Shown here: positions 1 through 9,260 of the stretch, one piece after another
Layout: every line of letters begins with the position of its first letter
Position numbering within the stretch: the stretch's first letter is position 1
DNA from: Candidatus Gemmiger stercorigallinarum
GTDB lineage: Bacteria > Bacillota > Clostridia > Oscillospirales > Ruminococcaceae
Assembly (NCBI GenBank): GCA_019119495.1
Contig: DWWX01000003.1
Coordinates: 1 to 64,000, forward strand
Length of the DNA: 64,000 nt
Reading direction: 5' to 3'
Made by a program: the position numbers and the translations under genes
The notes under the pieces: model-generated
The model's input: only the letters and a program-made list of their open reading frames with translations
The model's database searches: none
Told to the model about the DNA's origin: nothing

Positions 1-282
1 CACACCACCTTCGATGGCCACGTTTACGTCCTGAAGAAGGAAGAGGGCGGCCGTCATACCCCGTTCTTCAACAACTATCGTCCTCAGTTCTACTTCCGCA
101 CCACCGACGTTACCGGCATCATCACCCTGCCTGAGGGCACCGAGATGTGCATGCCCGGCGACAACGTCGATATGCATGTCGAGCTGATCACTCCGGTTGC
201 CATGGAAGAGGGCATGCGCTTCGCTATCCGCGAGGGCGGCCACACCGTCGGTTCCGGCGTTGTTTCCAAGATCGAGAAGTAA
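1..282 (+). CDS. tuf: Elongation factor Tu, C-terminal part (truncated by window start)
   Basis: Frame 1 reads [46 protein letters not shown]...[11 protein letters not shown], the EF-Tu domain 3 sequence; TAA at 280-282. Confidence 0.97.
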   Translation, partial: HTTFDGHVYVLKKEEGGRHTPFFNNYRPQFYFRTTDVTGIITLPEGTEMCMPGDNVDMHVELITPVAMEEGMRFAIREGGHTVGSGVVSKIEK

Positions 283-318
283 TTTCTGTTGATCGCGGGA
301 TCTGCTGAATAAGCCGAA

Positions 319-350
319 AGGCCCCCTGCCGCAAGGCAGGGGGCCTTTTT
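319..350 (+). terminator. Rho-independent terminator after tuf
   Basis: AGGCCCCCTGCC-GCAA-GGCAGGGGGCCT followed by TTTTT. Confidence 0.9.
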
Positions 351-504
351 GTGTGCGCCGCGTAAAATTTCTGTCAACCGCCCCGCCGCCATGGACAGCC
401 GCGGCCGGTTCTGCTACACTGGTGGTGGAAATGACCGCGCCGCCATGCCGCATCCTTGACGCGGCGCCGGATCGACCGGAAGCAACAGGGGAGGGGGACC
501 CACC

Positions 505-1065
505 ATGTCCACCGTCATTCTTTATGGCAGCCGCTACGGCACATCCCGGCGGTACGCCCAGGCGCTGGCCGAACGTACCGGGCTGCCCTGCTATCCCGCC
601 GACCAGGCGGCCAGGGCCGAAGGCTGCGCCGAGCTTGTCTATGTGGGCGGGCTGTACGCCGGGGGCGTCTGCGGGCTGGGCAGGGCGCTGCGCGCGCTGG
701 CCCCCGACCCGGCCCGCCGCTACCTGATCGTCACGGTGGGGCTGGCAGACCCCCATGATGCTGAAAACATCCGCAACATCCGCACCGCCCTGCAGGCCCG
801 CCTGCCCAAACCGGTGCTGGACAATGCCCGGCTGTTCCACCTGCGGGGCGGCATAGATTACAGCCGGCTGAACTTTGCCCACAGGACGATGATGCGCCTG
901 CTGTACGCCGCGGCCAAAAATCAGCCGCCGGAACAGCAGAACGCCGAGACCCGCGCCATGATCGAGACTTACGGCAAAGCGGTGGACTTTGTGGACCTGG
1001 CAGCGCTGGGACCCATCGTGCAGGCGCTGGCAGGGCAGGGGGACGGGGAAAAACCGCAGGTCTGA
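505..1065 (+). CDS. Flavodoxin domain-containing protein
   Basis: ORF MSTVILYGSRYGTSRRYAQALAERTG.. has a flavodoxin-like FMN loop (YGSRYGTSRRYA); SD-like GGGGAGGGGG upstream. Confidence 0.75.
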   Translation: MSTVILYGSRYGTSRRYAQALAERTGLPCYPADQAARAEGCAELVYVGGLYAGGVCGLGRALRALAPDPARRYLIVTVGLADPHDAENIRNIRTALQARLPKPVLDNARLFHLRGGIDYSRLNFAHRTMMRLLYAAAKNQPPEQQNAETRAMIETYGKAVDFVDLAALGPIVQALAGQGDGEKPQV

Positions 1066-1190
1066 CACTGCGGCGCCCTGCGCCCCGGTACTGCGCCGTG
1101 CCCGCCGCCGTTTGGCCGCCCGCGCCGCCCTGCGCAGATACGGGGTGAAAAAGCATTACCCCGCCTGCAACCAAACGCAAACCAAACAGC

Positions 1191-1233
1191 AAGGCCCCGG
1201 CCGACACCGCAAAGCGGGTCGGCCGGGGCCTTC
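1191..1233. terminator. Terminator between the flavodoxin gene and htpG (convergent)
   Basis: AAGGCCCCGGCCGAC..GTCGGCCGGGGCCTT 15-bp perfect stem. Confidence 0.75.
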
Positions 1234-1340
1234 TCTATGATTTTGATTTTGCGTTGGCGCCGATTCGGTCAGCAGACAACCGCTTTGCGCGGCAGGCCAG
1301 CCGGCAGCTCCCGCCCGATGCAGACGGGCCGGCGGCGTTT

Positions 1341-3242
1341 TTACTTCATCAGCTCGCAGACCATCTGGGCGTAGGCGACGGGGTCCTCCAGCGGCAGGCC
1401 CTCGATCAGCAGCGCCTGGTCGTACAGCAGCTCGGCGTACTTGCTCACCTTGTCACTGTCGCCGGCGGCCTTGGCGGCTTTCAGCGCCTCAAACACCGGG
1501 TGGCCGGGGTTCAGCTCCAGCACCTTGGTGCTCTCCATGCCCTCGGCGTTGGGCATCCGGCGCAGCACCTTTTCCATCTCCATGGACAGGCCGCCCTCGC
1601 TGGACAGCGAGACCGGGTGGTCTTTCAGCGTCGGATTGACCTTGACGTCCTTGACCTTGCCCTTCAGCGCCGTCTTGATATCCGCAAACAGGTCCTTGTT
1701 CTCCTCGGCGGCGGTCTCGGCGGCCTTCTTTTCCTCCTCGGTCTCCAGGCCCAGGTCGCCGGAGTTGATGTTCTTGAACTCCTTTTCCTTGTAGTCGTGC
1801 ATCATTTGCAGGCAGAACTCGTCCACATCCTCCGGGCAGAGCAGCAGGTCGTAACCCTTGCCCTGCACCAGCTGGGCGTTGGGCAGCTTGGCCAGGCGCT
1901 CGGTCTCGTCGCCGGCGGCAAAGTAGATGCACTTCTGGTCCTCCGGCATCTTCTCCACATACTCGTCCAGCGTGACGTATTTCTGCTCCTTGGCGGACCA
2001 GAACAGCAGCAGGTCGGCCAGCAGGTCTTTGTGCATGCCGTAGTCGCCGTAGATGCCAAACTTGATCTGGCGGCCGAAGGCCTTCCAGAAGGTCTCGTAC
2101 TTCTCGCGGTCGTTGATCAGCATGGCGTGCAGCTCGTTCTTGATCTTCTTCTCCAGCGAGTTGCGGATCAGCCGCAGCTGGCTGTCCTTCTGTAAAGTCT
2201 CGCGGCTGATGTTCAGGCTCAGGTCCTCGCTGTCCACCACGCCCTTGATAAAGCTGAAGTAGTCGGGCAGCAGGTCGGCGCACTTGTCCATGATCATCAC
2301 GCCGGAAGCGTACAGCGCCAGGCCCTTCTCGTACTCCTTGGTGTAGTAGTCGTAGGGGGGGCGGCCGGGCACGAACAGCAGCGCGGTGTAGGTGGCGGTG
2401 CCCTCGGTGCGGCTGGTGATGACCCGCAGCGGATCGGTGTAGTCGTTGAAGCGGTTCTTGTAGAAGTCGTTGTAGTCCTTCTCGGTCACGTCCTTTTTGT
2501 CCCGCTTCCAGATGGGCACCATGCTGTTGACGGTCTCCAGCTCGGTGTAGCTCTCGTACTCCGGCTTGTAGTCCTCGCCGGCGTCCTCCGGCTTGGGCTT
2601 CTGGCGGCTCTTCTGGCGGTACATGGTGATGGGGTAGCGGATGTAGTCGCTGTACTTTTTGATCAGATCCACCAGCGTGTACTCTTCCAGGTACTGGCTG
2701 TAGTTGTCGTTTTCGGTGTCCTCTTTCAGCACCATGATAATGTCGGTGCCCGGCTCGCCCTTCTCGGCCTCGGTCAGGGTGTAGCCTTCCACGCCGCTGG
2801 ACTCCCACTTCCAGGCCTCGTCGCTGCCCTGGGCGCGGGAAATGACCGTGACCTTGCTGGCCACCATAAAGGCGGAGTAGAACCCGACGCCGAACTGACC
2901 GATGATGTCGATGTTTTCGTTCTGGTTCTCGGCCTTGAAGTCCATGCTGCCGGACCGGGCGATGGTGCCCAGGTTCTTCTCCAGCTCCTCCCTGGTCATG
3001 CCGATGCCGTTGTCGCTGACGGTCAGGGTGCGGCTGTCCCTGTCGGGGGCGATATGGATGTGCAGGTCCTCCTTGCGGATGCCCACCGAGGTGTCGGTCA
3101 GGCTTTTGAAATAGAGCTTGTCACAGGCGTCCGAGGCGTTGGAGATCAGCTCCCGCAGGAAGATCTCGCGGTTGGTGTAGATGGAATTGATCATCAGGTC
3201 CAAAAGCTTTTTGCTCTCGGCCTTAAACTGACGCATAGCCAT
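1341..3242 (-). CDS. htpG: Molecular chaperone HtpG (Hsp90)
   Basis: 633 aa; FKAESKKLLDLMINSIYTNREIFLRELISNASDACDKL and DNGIGMTREEL GHKL ATPase motifs. Confidence 0.97.
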   Translation of the reverse strand: MAMRQFKAESKKLLDLMINSIYTNREIFLRELISNASDACDKLYFKSLTDTSVGIRKEDLHIHIAPDRDSRTLTVSDNGIGMTREELEKNLGTIARSGSMDFKAENQNENIDIIGQFGVGFYSAFMVASKVTVISRAQGSDEAWKWESSGVEGYTLTEAEKGEPGTDIIMVLKEDTENDNYSQYLEEYTLVDLIKKYSDYIRYPITMYRQKSRQKPKPEDAGEDYKPEYESYTELETVNSMVPIWKRDKKDVTEKDYNDFYKNRFNDYTDPLRVITSRTEGTATYTALLFVPGRPPYDYYTKEYEKGLALYASGVMIMDKCADLLPDYFSFIKGVVDSEDLSLNISRETLQKDSQLRLIRNSLEKKIKNELHAMLINDREKYETFWKAFGRQIKFGIYGDYGMHKDLLADLLLFWSAKEQKYVTLDEYVEKMPEDQKCIYFAAGDETERLAKLPNAQLVQGKGYDLLLCPEDVDEFCLQMMHDYKEKEFKNINSGDLGLETEEEKKAAETAAEENKDLFADIKTALKGKVKDVKVNPTLKDHPVSLSSEGGLSMEMEKVLRRMPNAEGMESTKVLELNPGHPVFEALKAAKAAGDSDKVSKYAELLYDQALLIEGLPLEDPVAYAQMVCELMK

Positions 3243-3288
3243 ATGGATAACCCTTCTTTGTGTGATAGTGTATGGATTTGACGTTGAG

Positions 3289-3315
3289 TTAGCACTCTAA
3301 CGCTCAAAGTGCTAA
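3289..3315. promoter_or_regulatory. CIRCE element (HrcA operator) upstream of htpG
   Basis: TTAGCACTC-N9-AAGTGCTAA, 17/18 match to the CIRCE consensus TTAGCACTC-N9-GAGTGCTAA. Confidence 0.9.
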
Positions 3316-3319
3316 AGGT

Positions 3320-3348
3320 ATTCTAGCACTCTCTGTTTCAAAGTGCAA
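3320..3348 (-). promoter_or_regulatory. htpG promoter overlapping a second degenerate CIRCE-like repeat
   Basis: On the minus strand TTGCAC-17 nt-TAGAAT. The same interval reads CTAGCACTC-N9-AAGTGCAAG on plus (3323-3349). Confidence 0.7.
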
Positions 3349-3519
3349 GCCCCTTTGCCGGGCCGGGGCAAAAGATTCACAATTTGTTCAAAACACAGGG
3401 GCGGACCCCCTTTTCAAACGGGGCGGTTTGCGGTATGCTGGGTGTATACGATCTCGCGCCGCGCCGCCGCGTCCCAACTGCGGGCGGGACGCGGCGGGGA
3501 AAGAAGGATGTGAGCCAAA

Positions 3520-4026
3520 ATGTCAATCTATGGCGACCGGGCCGAACAGGCCTTTTATTCCGGCTGCAACTGCAGCCAGTCGGCGGTGCTGCCCTTTGCG
3601 GAGGAGATCGGCATGACGCGGGAACAGGTGCTCAAACTGGTGGGCGGCCTGGGCGGCGGCGTCGGCCGTATGCGGGAGGTCTGCGGCGCCTTTACCGGCA
3701 TCACGCTGGTGCTGGGGGCGCTGTACGGCTTTACCGACCCCAAGGACAAAAGCGCCTTTTATGCCGAGGTGCAGGCCCTGGCCAGGGAGTTCTGCGCCCG
3801 CAACGGCAAGGGCACGCTGATCTGCCGGGAACTGCTGGGGCTGGACAAGGCGGAAGGCACCCCGGTGGCGGAGGAGCGCACCGCCGAATACTACCAAAAA
3901 CGCCCCTGCCCCATGCTGGTGCGGGTGGCGGCGGACGTTATGGCCGAGTACATGGCCGCCCACCCGCTGCCCCGGACCGGCGGCGCGCAGGCCGGCCCGC
4001 CGGCGCAGGAGCCCGCCGCCCGCTGA
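3520..4026 (+). CDS. C-GCAxxG-C-C family protein (putative redox protein)
   Basis: SGCNCSQSAVLPFAEEIG...GLGGGVGRMREVCGAFTGITLVLGALYG...CPMLVRVAADVMAEYM pattern of the C_GCAxxG_C_C family. Confidence 0.85.
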   Translation: MSIYGDRAEQAFYSGCNCSQSAVLPFAEEIGMTREQVLKLVGGLGGGVGRMREVCGAFTGITLVLGALYGFTDPKDKSAFYAEVQALAREFCARNGKGTLICRELLGLDKAEGTPVAEERTAEYYQKRPCPMLVRVAADVMAEYMAAHPLPRTGGAQAGPPAQEPAAR

Positions 4027-4087
4027 CGCCCCGCGGGGAAACGCCGGTATACCAAAAGCAAATCTTTTTTGAAAGGAATCTTTTGCC

Positions 4088-4230
4088 ATGCAGTTGATCA
4101 CACAAACTTTGCCCGGCGGCGCGGTGCTGACCGGCTGGGTGCGCGCCCCCATCGACTCCTGCCCGGCCTTTGACCGCCGCCCCGCCGTGCTGATCCTGCC
4201 CGGCGGCGGCTACGAGTATTGCAGCCAGGG
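4088..4230 (+). pseudogene. 5' fragment of an alpha/beta hydrolase gene
   Basis: MQLITQTLPGGAVLTGWVRAPIDSCPAFDRRPAVLILPGGGYEYCS with an SD (GAAAGGAA); the frame then diverges and the sequence becomes D-LDH in another frame. Confidence 0.7.
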
Positions 4231-5016
4231 GTCAAATACCTGCTCTGCCGCTCCATCGGCTACGACCATGTGGACCGCGCCCGCGCCAAGGCCCATGGCA
4301 TGCGGGTGGCCAACGTGGGCTACACCCCCAACGGCGTGGCCAACTACGCCATCATGCTGATGCTGATGGCCACCCGCCGCATGGGGCATATCCTCAAGCG
4401 GGCGGAGATGCAGGATTATTCCCTCAAGGGCAAGATGGGGAAAGACCTGTCCGCCTGCACCGTGGGCGTTATCGGCGCGGGCAAGATCGGCCGCACCGTG
4501 CTCAAACACCTGTCCGGCTTTGGCTGCAAGCTGCTGACCTACGACGTGTACCAAAACCCGGAGGCCGCCGCCCTGGCCGAGTTCGTCCCGCTGGAGGAGC
4601 TTTACGCCCGCAGCGACGTCATCACGCTGCACACCAACGCCACCGCCGAAAACCACCACCTGCTGGACGCCGCTGCCTTTGCCAAAATGCGGGACGGCGT
4701 GGTCATCGTCAACACCGCCCGCGGCAGCCTGATCGACCCCGACGCGCTGATCGATGCCATCGAGAGCGGCAGGGTGGGGGCGGCCGCGCTGGACGTGCTG
4801 GAAAACGAAAACGGCCTGTACTACTACAACCACGCTGGCGACGTGCTGCAAAACCGGGAGCTGGCGCTGCTGCGCAGCTTCCCCAATGTGATCGTCAGCC
4901 CGCACACCGCCTTTTACACCGACGAGGATGTGGCCAGCATGGTGCAGGGAGCCTTTGAGGCGCTGCGCTGCTTTGCGGCCGGCGTCCCCACCGATCACGA
5001 GGTCAGCCTGCCGTGA
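4219..5016 (+). pseudogene. D-2-hydroxyacid / D-lactate dehydrogenase lacking its N-terminus
   Basis: GVKYLLCRSIGYDHVDRARAKAHGMRVANVGYTPNGVANYAIMLML...TVGVIGAGKIGRTVLKHL...; begins well inside the fold (265 aa instead of about 330), with only a TTG as possible start. Confidence 0.8.
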
Positions 5017-5702
5017 GCCGCCCGCTGCCGACCCCCGGCCGCTTTGCCGAGGAAGCCGACCTGGCCGCGCTGCCCCGCGTCGGGCTGGACGACCCGTTCC
5101 CCTTTGTCTGCGCCGGCTGCGGCGATTGCTGCCGCGCCCGGCGGGACATTGTGCTGTCCGGGCTGGACCTGTACCGGATGGCCCGGCGGCTGCGCCTGCC
5201 GCCCGCCCTGGTGGCCGAGGCGTTCTGCCGCGAGACCGCCGGCCTGCTGCCGGGACTTTGCCTCAAGCCCTCCCGCCGCACCGGCAACTGCCCCTTTTTT
5301 GAGGCGAACGCCTGCACCGTCCACGAGGCCCGGCCGCTGGCCTGCGCCCTCTACCCGCTGGGCCAGGCCATCGACCTGGACACCGGCCTGGCCGAGTATT
5401 ACCTCCAGCCGCCGCCGTGCGGGGCCAGGGCAGGGGAGCGGGACGGCGTGCGGACGCTGCGCACCTGCCTGGAAGAGTCCGGCGTGCTGGAACGGGCGGG
5501 GGCGGACGCTTTCTGGGCGCGCAGCTGCGCCCGGCTGGCCGGCCGCCTGGCCGCTTTGCAGGGCAGCCCCCGGCTGCCGGCCGTCCGCCGCCGGGTGCTG
5601 CGGGCGCTGTATTACGACTACGATTTCCGGGACGAGTTTGCGCCCCAGCTGCGCCAGAACCTGGCCCGGCTGGACGCTCTGCTGGACCGCCTGCCGGGCT
5701 GA
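5013..5702 (+). CDS. YkgJ family cysteine cluster protein
   Basis: FVCAGCGDCCRARRDIVLSGLDLYRMARRL...CPFFEANACTVHEARPLACALYPLG; GTG start overlaps the preceding stop (GTGA). Confidence 0.85.
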   Translation: MSRPLPTPGRFAEEADLAALPRVGLDDPFPFVCAGCGDCCRARRDIVLSGLDLYRMARRLRLPPALVAEAFCRETAGLLPGLCLKPSRRTGNCPFFEANACTVHEARPLACALYPLGQAIDLDTGLAEYYLQPPPCGARAGERDGVRTLRTCLEESGVLERAGADAFWARSCARLAGRLAALQGSPRLPAVRRRVLRALYYDYDFRDEFAPQLRQNLARLDALLDRLPG

Positions 5703-5857
5703 GATGTCCGGCGGCGCCCGACCGGCTCTGCGCCGGAGAATGCGCATCCTGTGCGGGCGGCCGGCCGATGCGGGACGGATTTCTGACCAATCTGCTCACT
5801 TTTGTTCAAACGGCGGCCGGAAATTATAGAAAATAACAAAAAGATAACAAAACGGAC

Positions 5858-5885
5858 TTGACAACATTGAAATCTCTGGTATTAT
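5858..5885 (+). promoter_or_regulatory. Promoter of the fatty-acid synthesis cluster
   Basis: TTGACA-16 nt-TATTAT about 90 bp upstream of acpP. Confidence 0.7.
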
Positions 5886-5896
5886 AGGACTCGGTA

Positions 5897-5922
5897 AATT
5901 ATCTAAATAAATTTAGGTAATT
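5897..5922. promoter_or_regulatory. Palindromic candidate operator between promoter and acpP
   Basis: AATTATCTAAAT-AA-ATTTAGGTAATT, 12-bp arms with one mismatch, just downstream of the -10. Confidence 0.6.
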
Positions 5923-5971
5923 CAAAATTCTGAATGTTTTCAAAAAAGTACCGTTAAAGGAGCGTATCACA

Positions 5972-6202
5972 ATGGATTTCGAGACTTTGAAGCAGGTTAT
6001 CGTTGACACCCTCAGCTGCGACGAGGACAAGGTCACTATGGAGGCCACCCTGGCCGAGGATCTGGGCGCCGACAGCCTGGACGCCGTTGAGCTGAACATG
6101 GCCATCGAGGAGTCCTGCGGCGTTGCCATCCCCGACGAGGAGCTGGGCAACATGAAGACCGTCGGCGACATCTTCAACTACCTGCAGGCTCACGCTGAAT
6201 AA
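5972..6202 (+). CDS. acpP: Acyl carrier protein
   Basis: 76 aa with LGADSLDAVELNMAIEE phosphopantetheine site. Confidence 0.97.
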   Translation: MDFETLKQVIVDTLSCDEDKVTMEATLAEDLGADSLDAVELNMAIEESCGVAIPDEELGNMKTVGDIFNYLQAHAE

Positions 6203-6216
6203 GTTCCCGCACCGCT

Positions 6217-6245
6217 GGCCCGCCTTTTCTTTGGCGGGCCTTTGG
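6217..6245 (+). terminator. Weak hairpin/attenuator between acpP and accD
   Basis: GGCCCGCC-TTTTCTTT-GGCGGGCC followed by TTTGG. Confidence 0.45.
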
Positions 6246-6352
6246 TTGCAAAAGGGGCGTGTCGTTTCGCGGCGCCCGGCGGCGGATGCCCGCCGCGGCT
6301 GCCGTGCGCTGCGCCCGGCCAGACCTGAAAAGCAAAAGCGAGGTATTTGGAT

Positions 6353-7237
6353 ATGCCAAACGTATTGGATATGCTGGGCGGCGTGGGCCGCGCCGGTGCG
6401 CTGGCCCGCAAGGCCGCGCCGGAATCCGGCGAGCTGACCCCCATCTGGCAGCCGCCGGTGTTCGTCACCTGCCCCGGCTGCGAGCGCCGCGCCACCCGCC
6501 GCGCCTGGGCCGAGAGCATGTACGTCTGCCCCAACTGCGGCAAGTATCAGCCCATCGGCGGCTATTACCGCCTGTCGCTGATTTTGGACCACGGCACCTT
6601 CCGCGAGCTGGACGAAAAGCTGGAGGGCAACGACCCGCTGGATTTCCCCGGTTATAAAGAAAAGCTGGCCAAGCAGACCCGCAAGACCGGCCTGTCGGAC
6701 GCGGCCATCGCGGCCACCGGCAAGATCGAGGGGATGCCGGTGGTGGCGGTCGTGATGGACAGCCATTTCTTTATGGGCAGCATGGGCACCGCGGTGGGCG
6801 AAAAGGTCACCCGCGCCATCGAGTACGCCTCCAGCAAAAAGCTGCCGCTGATCATCTTTTCGGCCAGCGGCGGCGCCCGTATGCAGGAGGGCATCCTCAG
6901 CCTGATGCAGATGGCCAAGACCAGCGCCGCCATCCAGGAGTTTTCCGCCAAGGGCGGGCTGTACATCAGCTACCTGACCCACCCCACCACCGGCGGCGTC
7001 ACCGCCAGCTTTGCCAGCCTGGGCGACATCATGCTGGCCGAGCCGGGCGCGCTGATCGGCTTTGCCGGCCCCCGCGTCATTGAGCAGACCATCGGCGAAA
7101 AGCTGCCGGCCGGCTTCCAGCGCAGCGAGTTCCAGGAGGAACACGGCTTTGTGGACGCCATCGTGCCCCGCAGCGAAATGAAAGCTACCCTGGCGCAGAT
7201 TTTGCGCCTGCACACCAAAGGAGGACGCCGCGGATGA
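6353..7237 (+). CDS. accD: Acetyl-CoA carboxylase carboxyltransferase subunit beta
   Basis: Zn-finger CPGCERR..CPNCGKYQPIGGYYRLSLILDHGTF and IFSASGGARMQEGILSLMQMAKTSAA. Confidence 0.96.
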   Translation: MPNVLDMLGGVGRAGALARKAAPESGELTPIWQPPVFVTCPGCERRATRRAWAESMYVCPNCGKYQPIGGYYRLSLILDHGTFRELDEKLEGNDPLDFPGYKEKLAKQTRKTGLSDAAIAATGKIEGMPVVAVVMDSHFFMGSMGTAVGEKVTRAIEYASSKKLPLIIFSASGGARMQEGILSLMQMAKTSAAIQEFSAKGGLYISYLTHPTTGGVTASFASLGDIMLAEPGALIGFAGPRVIEQTIGEKLPAGFQRSEFQEEHGFVDAIVPRSEMKATLAQILRLHTKGGRRG

Positions 7238-8163
7238 TCAAGGACGTTCTGCGCAGGATCGACGAGATCGACAAGGAACTGAAAAGCCTGGAGGGCGACC
7301 GCTCCGCGGTGGCAAAGCAGCGCCGCAAACAGCTGGAGCAGGGCCGTGCCGAGCTGCTGGAGGGCTGCGGCGACCTGACCGCCTCGGACAAGGTGTTCCT
7401 GGCCCGGCATCCCCACCGCCCCAAAATCGACGAGTACATCGGCGCGCTGTTTACCGATTTCTTTGTCCAGCGCGGCGACCGCCAGTGCAAGGAGGACCCC
7501 AGCATCCTGGGCGGCATCGCGCTGTACAAGGGCAGGCCGGTCACCGTCATCGGCCACCGCAAGGGCAATACCCTTGAGGAAAACATGAAATACAACTTCG
7601 GCATGCCCGGCCCCGAAGGCTACCGCAAGGCGCTGCGCCTGATGAAGCAGGCCGAAAAGTTCGGCCGGCCCGTCATCACCTTTATCGACACCCCCGGCGC
7701 CTACCCCGGCAAGGAAGCCGAGGAGCGGGGCCAGGGCGAGGCCATCGCCCGCAACCTGGCCGAGATGAGCGCCCTGACCGTGCCGGTCGTCGCCGTTGTC
7801 ACCGGCGAGGGCAGCAGCGGCGGCGCGCTGGCGCTGGGCGTTGCCAACCGGGTGCTGATGCTGGAAAACGCCATTTACAGCGTGCTCAGCCCCGAAGGCT
7901 TTGCCAGCATTCTGTGGAAGGATTCCAGCCGGCACGAGGAAGCCTGCGACGTGATGAAGCTGACCGCCCAGGACCTTTTGAACTACAAGGTCATCGACGA
8001 GATCGTGCCGGAGCCGCGGGGCGGCGCCCAGCTGGACCACAAGGCGCTGTTTGACGCGCTGGATGCCATCCTGGACCGGAACCTGAACCAGCTTTCCCGC
8101 ATGGGGGGCAATGCGCTGGCCGGCGCCCGCTACAAAAAGTTCCGCCAGATGGGCACCGTGTAA
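7234..8163 (+). CDS. accA: Acetyl-CoA carboxylase carboxyltransferase subunit alpha
   Basis: NFGMPGPEGYRKALRLMKQAEKFGRPVITFIDTPGAYPGKEAEERGQGEAIARNL; 4-bp overlap with accD. Confidence 0.96.
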   Translation: MIKDVLRRIDEIDKELKSLEGDRSAVAKQRRKQLEQGRAELLEGCGDLTASDKVFLARHPHRPKIDEYIGALFTDFFVQRGDRQCKEDPSILGGIALYKGRPVTVIGHRKGNTLEENMKYNFGMPGPEGYRKALRLMKQAEKFGRPVITFIDTPGAYPGKEAEERGQGEAIARNLAEMSALTVPVVAVVTGEGSSGGALALGVANRVLMLENAIYSVLSPEGFASILWKDSSRHEEACDVMKLTAQDLLNYKVIDEIVPEPRGGAQLDHKALFDALDAILDRNLNQLSRMGGNALAGARYKKFRQMGTV

Positions 8164-8266
8164 GAGCGGCGGAAACAACTGGATCTTATGCGGCGCGCAG
8201 ACGCGCCGTTTCGATATTCTCTTTCAGAGTTGGCAGCGCGGCCTACCCGCCTGCCGGGGAGGTTGC

Positions 8267-9223
8267 ATGACAGGACTGAAAATGATCGGCATTGGCCGGG
8301 CGCTGCCCGGCCGGTGCGTGACGAACGATGATCTGAGCAAGATCGTGGAGACCAGCGACGCCTGGATCTCGGAGCGCACTGGTATCCGCCGGCGCTATTA
8401 CTGCGGCGAGGGCGAAAGCACCAACACCCTGATCGTCTCGGCGGCCCGCCAGGCCGTCGCCAACGCCGGCCTTACGCCGGAGGACATCGACTGCGTTATC
8501 GTCGCCACCGTTTCCAGCGACTATGCCTCGCCCAGCGTCGCCTGCCTGCTGCAGGCGGAGCTTGGCATCCGCGAGAACATCCCCGTAATGGACATCAACG
8601 CGGCCTGTGCCGGCTTTTTGTACGGCACCGCCACCGCCTCCGGCATGCTGCAGGTCTATGGCGGCAGATACGCGCTGGTGGTGGGCGGCGAGCAGCTCTC
8701 CCGCCTGATGGACATGAACGACCGCAGCACCTGCGTGCTGTTCGGCGACGCCGCCGGCGCCGCCGTCTACGAGCGGGACGAGACTGCCGACCTCTGCGTT
8801 GATTTGGGCTCCCGCGGCAACCTGGAGATCGAGATCCAGGGCTGCGCCCGCCCGGAACCGTCCGTCATCAAGATGAACGGCAACGCGGTGTTCCGCTTTG
8901 CGGTGGGCGTTATCCCCAGCAGCCTGAACCGGGTGATGGCAAAGGCCGGCCTGACCATGGACCAGATCGACTGGGTGGTCTGCCACCAGGCCAACGCCCG
9001 CATCATCGACCACTGCGCCAAAAAGCTGGGCGCGCCCGAAAAATTCTACAAAAACATCGACCGCTACGGCAACACCAGCGCCGCCAGCATCCCCCTTGCC
9101 CTGTACGATATGTGGCAGGAGGGCCTTTTGCAGCATGAGGAAAAGGTGCTGGCTGTGGGCTTTGGCGGCGGCCTGACCTGGGCCGGCGCGCTGCTCAACC
9201 TCAGCCTGGGCGCGGTAAAGTGA
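8267..9223 (+). CDS. fabH: Beta-ketoacyl-ACP synthase III
   Basis: ISERTGIRRRYY...DINAACAGFLYG...VCHQANARIIDHCAKKLG...YGNTSAASIPLAL. Confidence 0.96.
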   Translation: MTGLKMIGIGRALPGRCVTNDDLSKIVETSDAWISERTGIRRRYYCGEGESTNTLIVSAARQAVANAGLTPEDIDCVIVATVSSDYASPSVACLLQAELGIRENIPVMDINAACAGFLYGTATASGMLQVYGGRYALVVGGEQLSRLMDMNDRSTCVLFGDAAGAAVYERDETADLCVDLGSRGNLEIEIQGCARPEPSVIKMNGNAVFRFAVGVIPSSLNRVMAKAGLTMDQIDWVVCHQANARIIDHCAKKLGAPEKFYKNIDRYGNTSAASIPLALYDMWQEGLLQHEEKVLAVGFGGGLTWAGALLNLSLGAVK

Positions 9224-9260
9224 TTTCGTACCCGGACACACCCCACATGGGAGGTAGACA

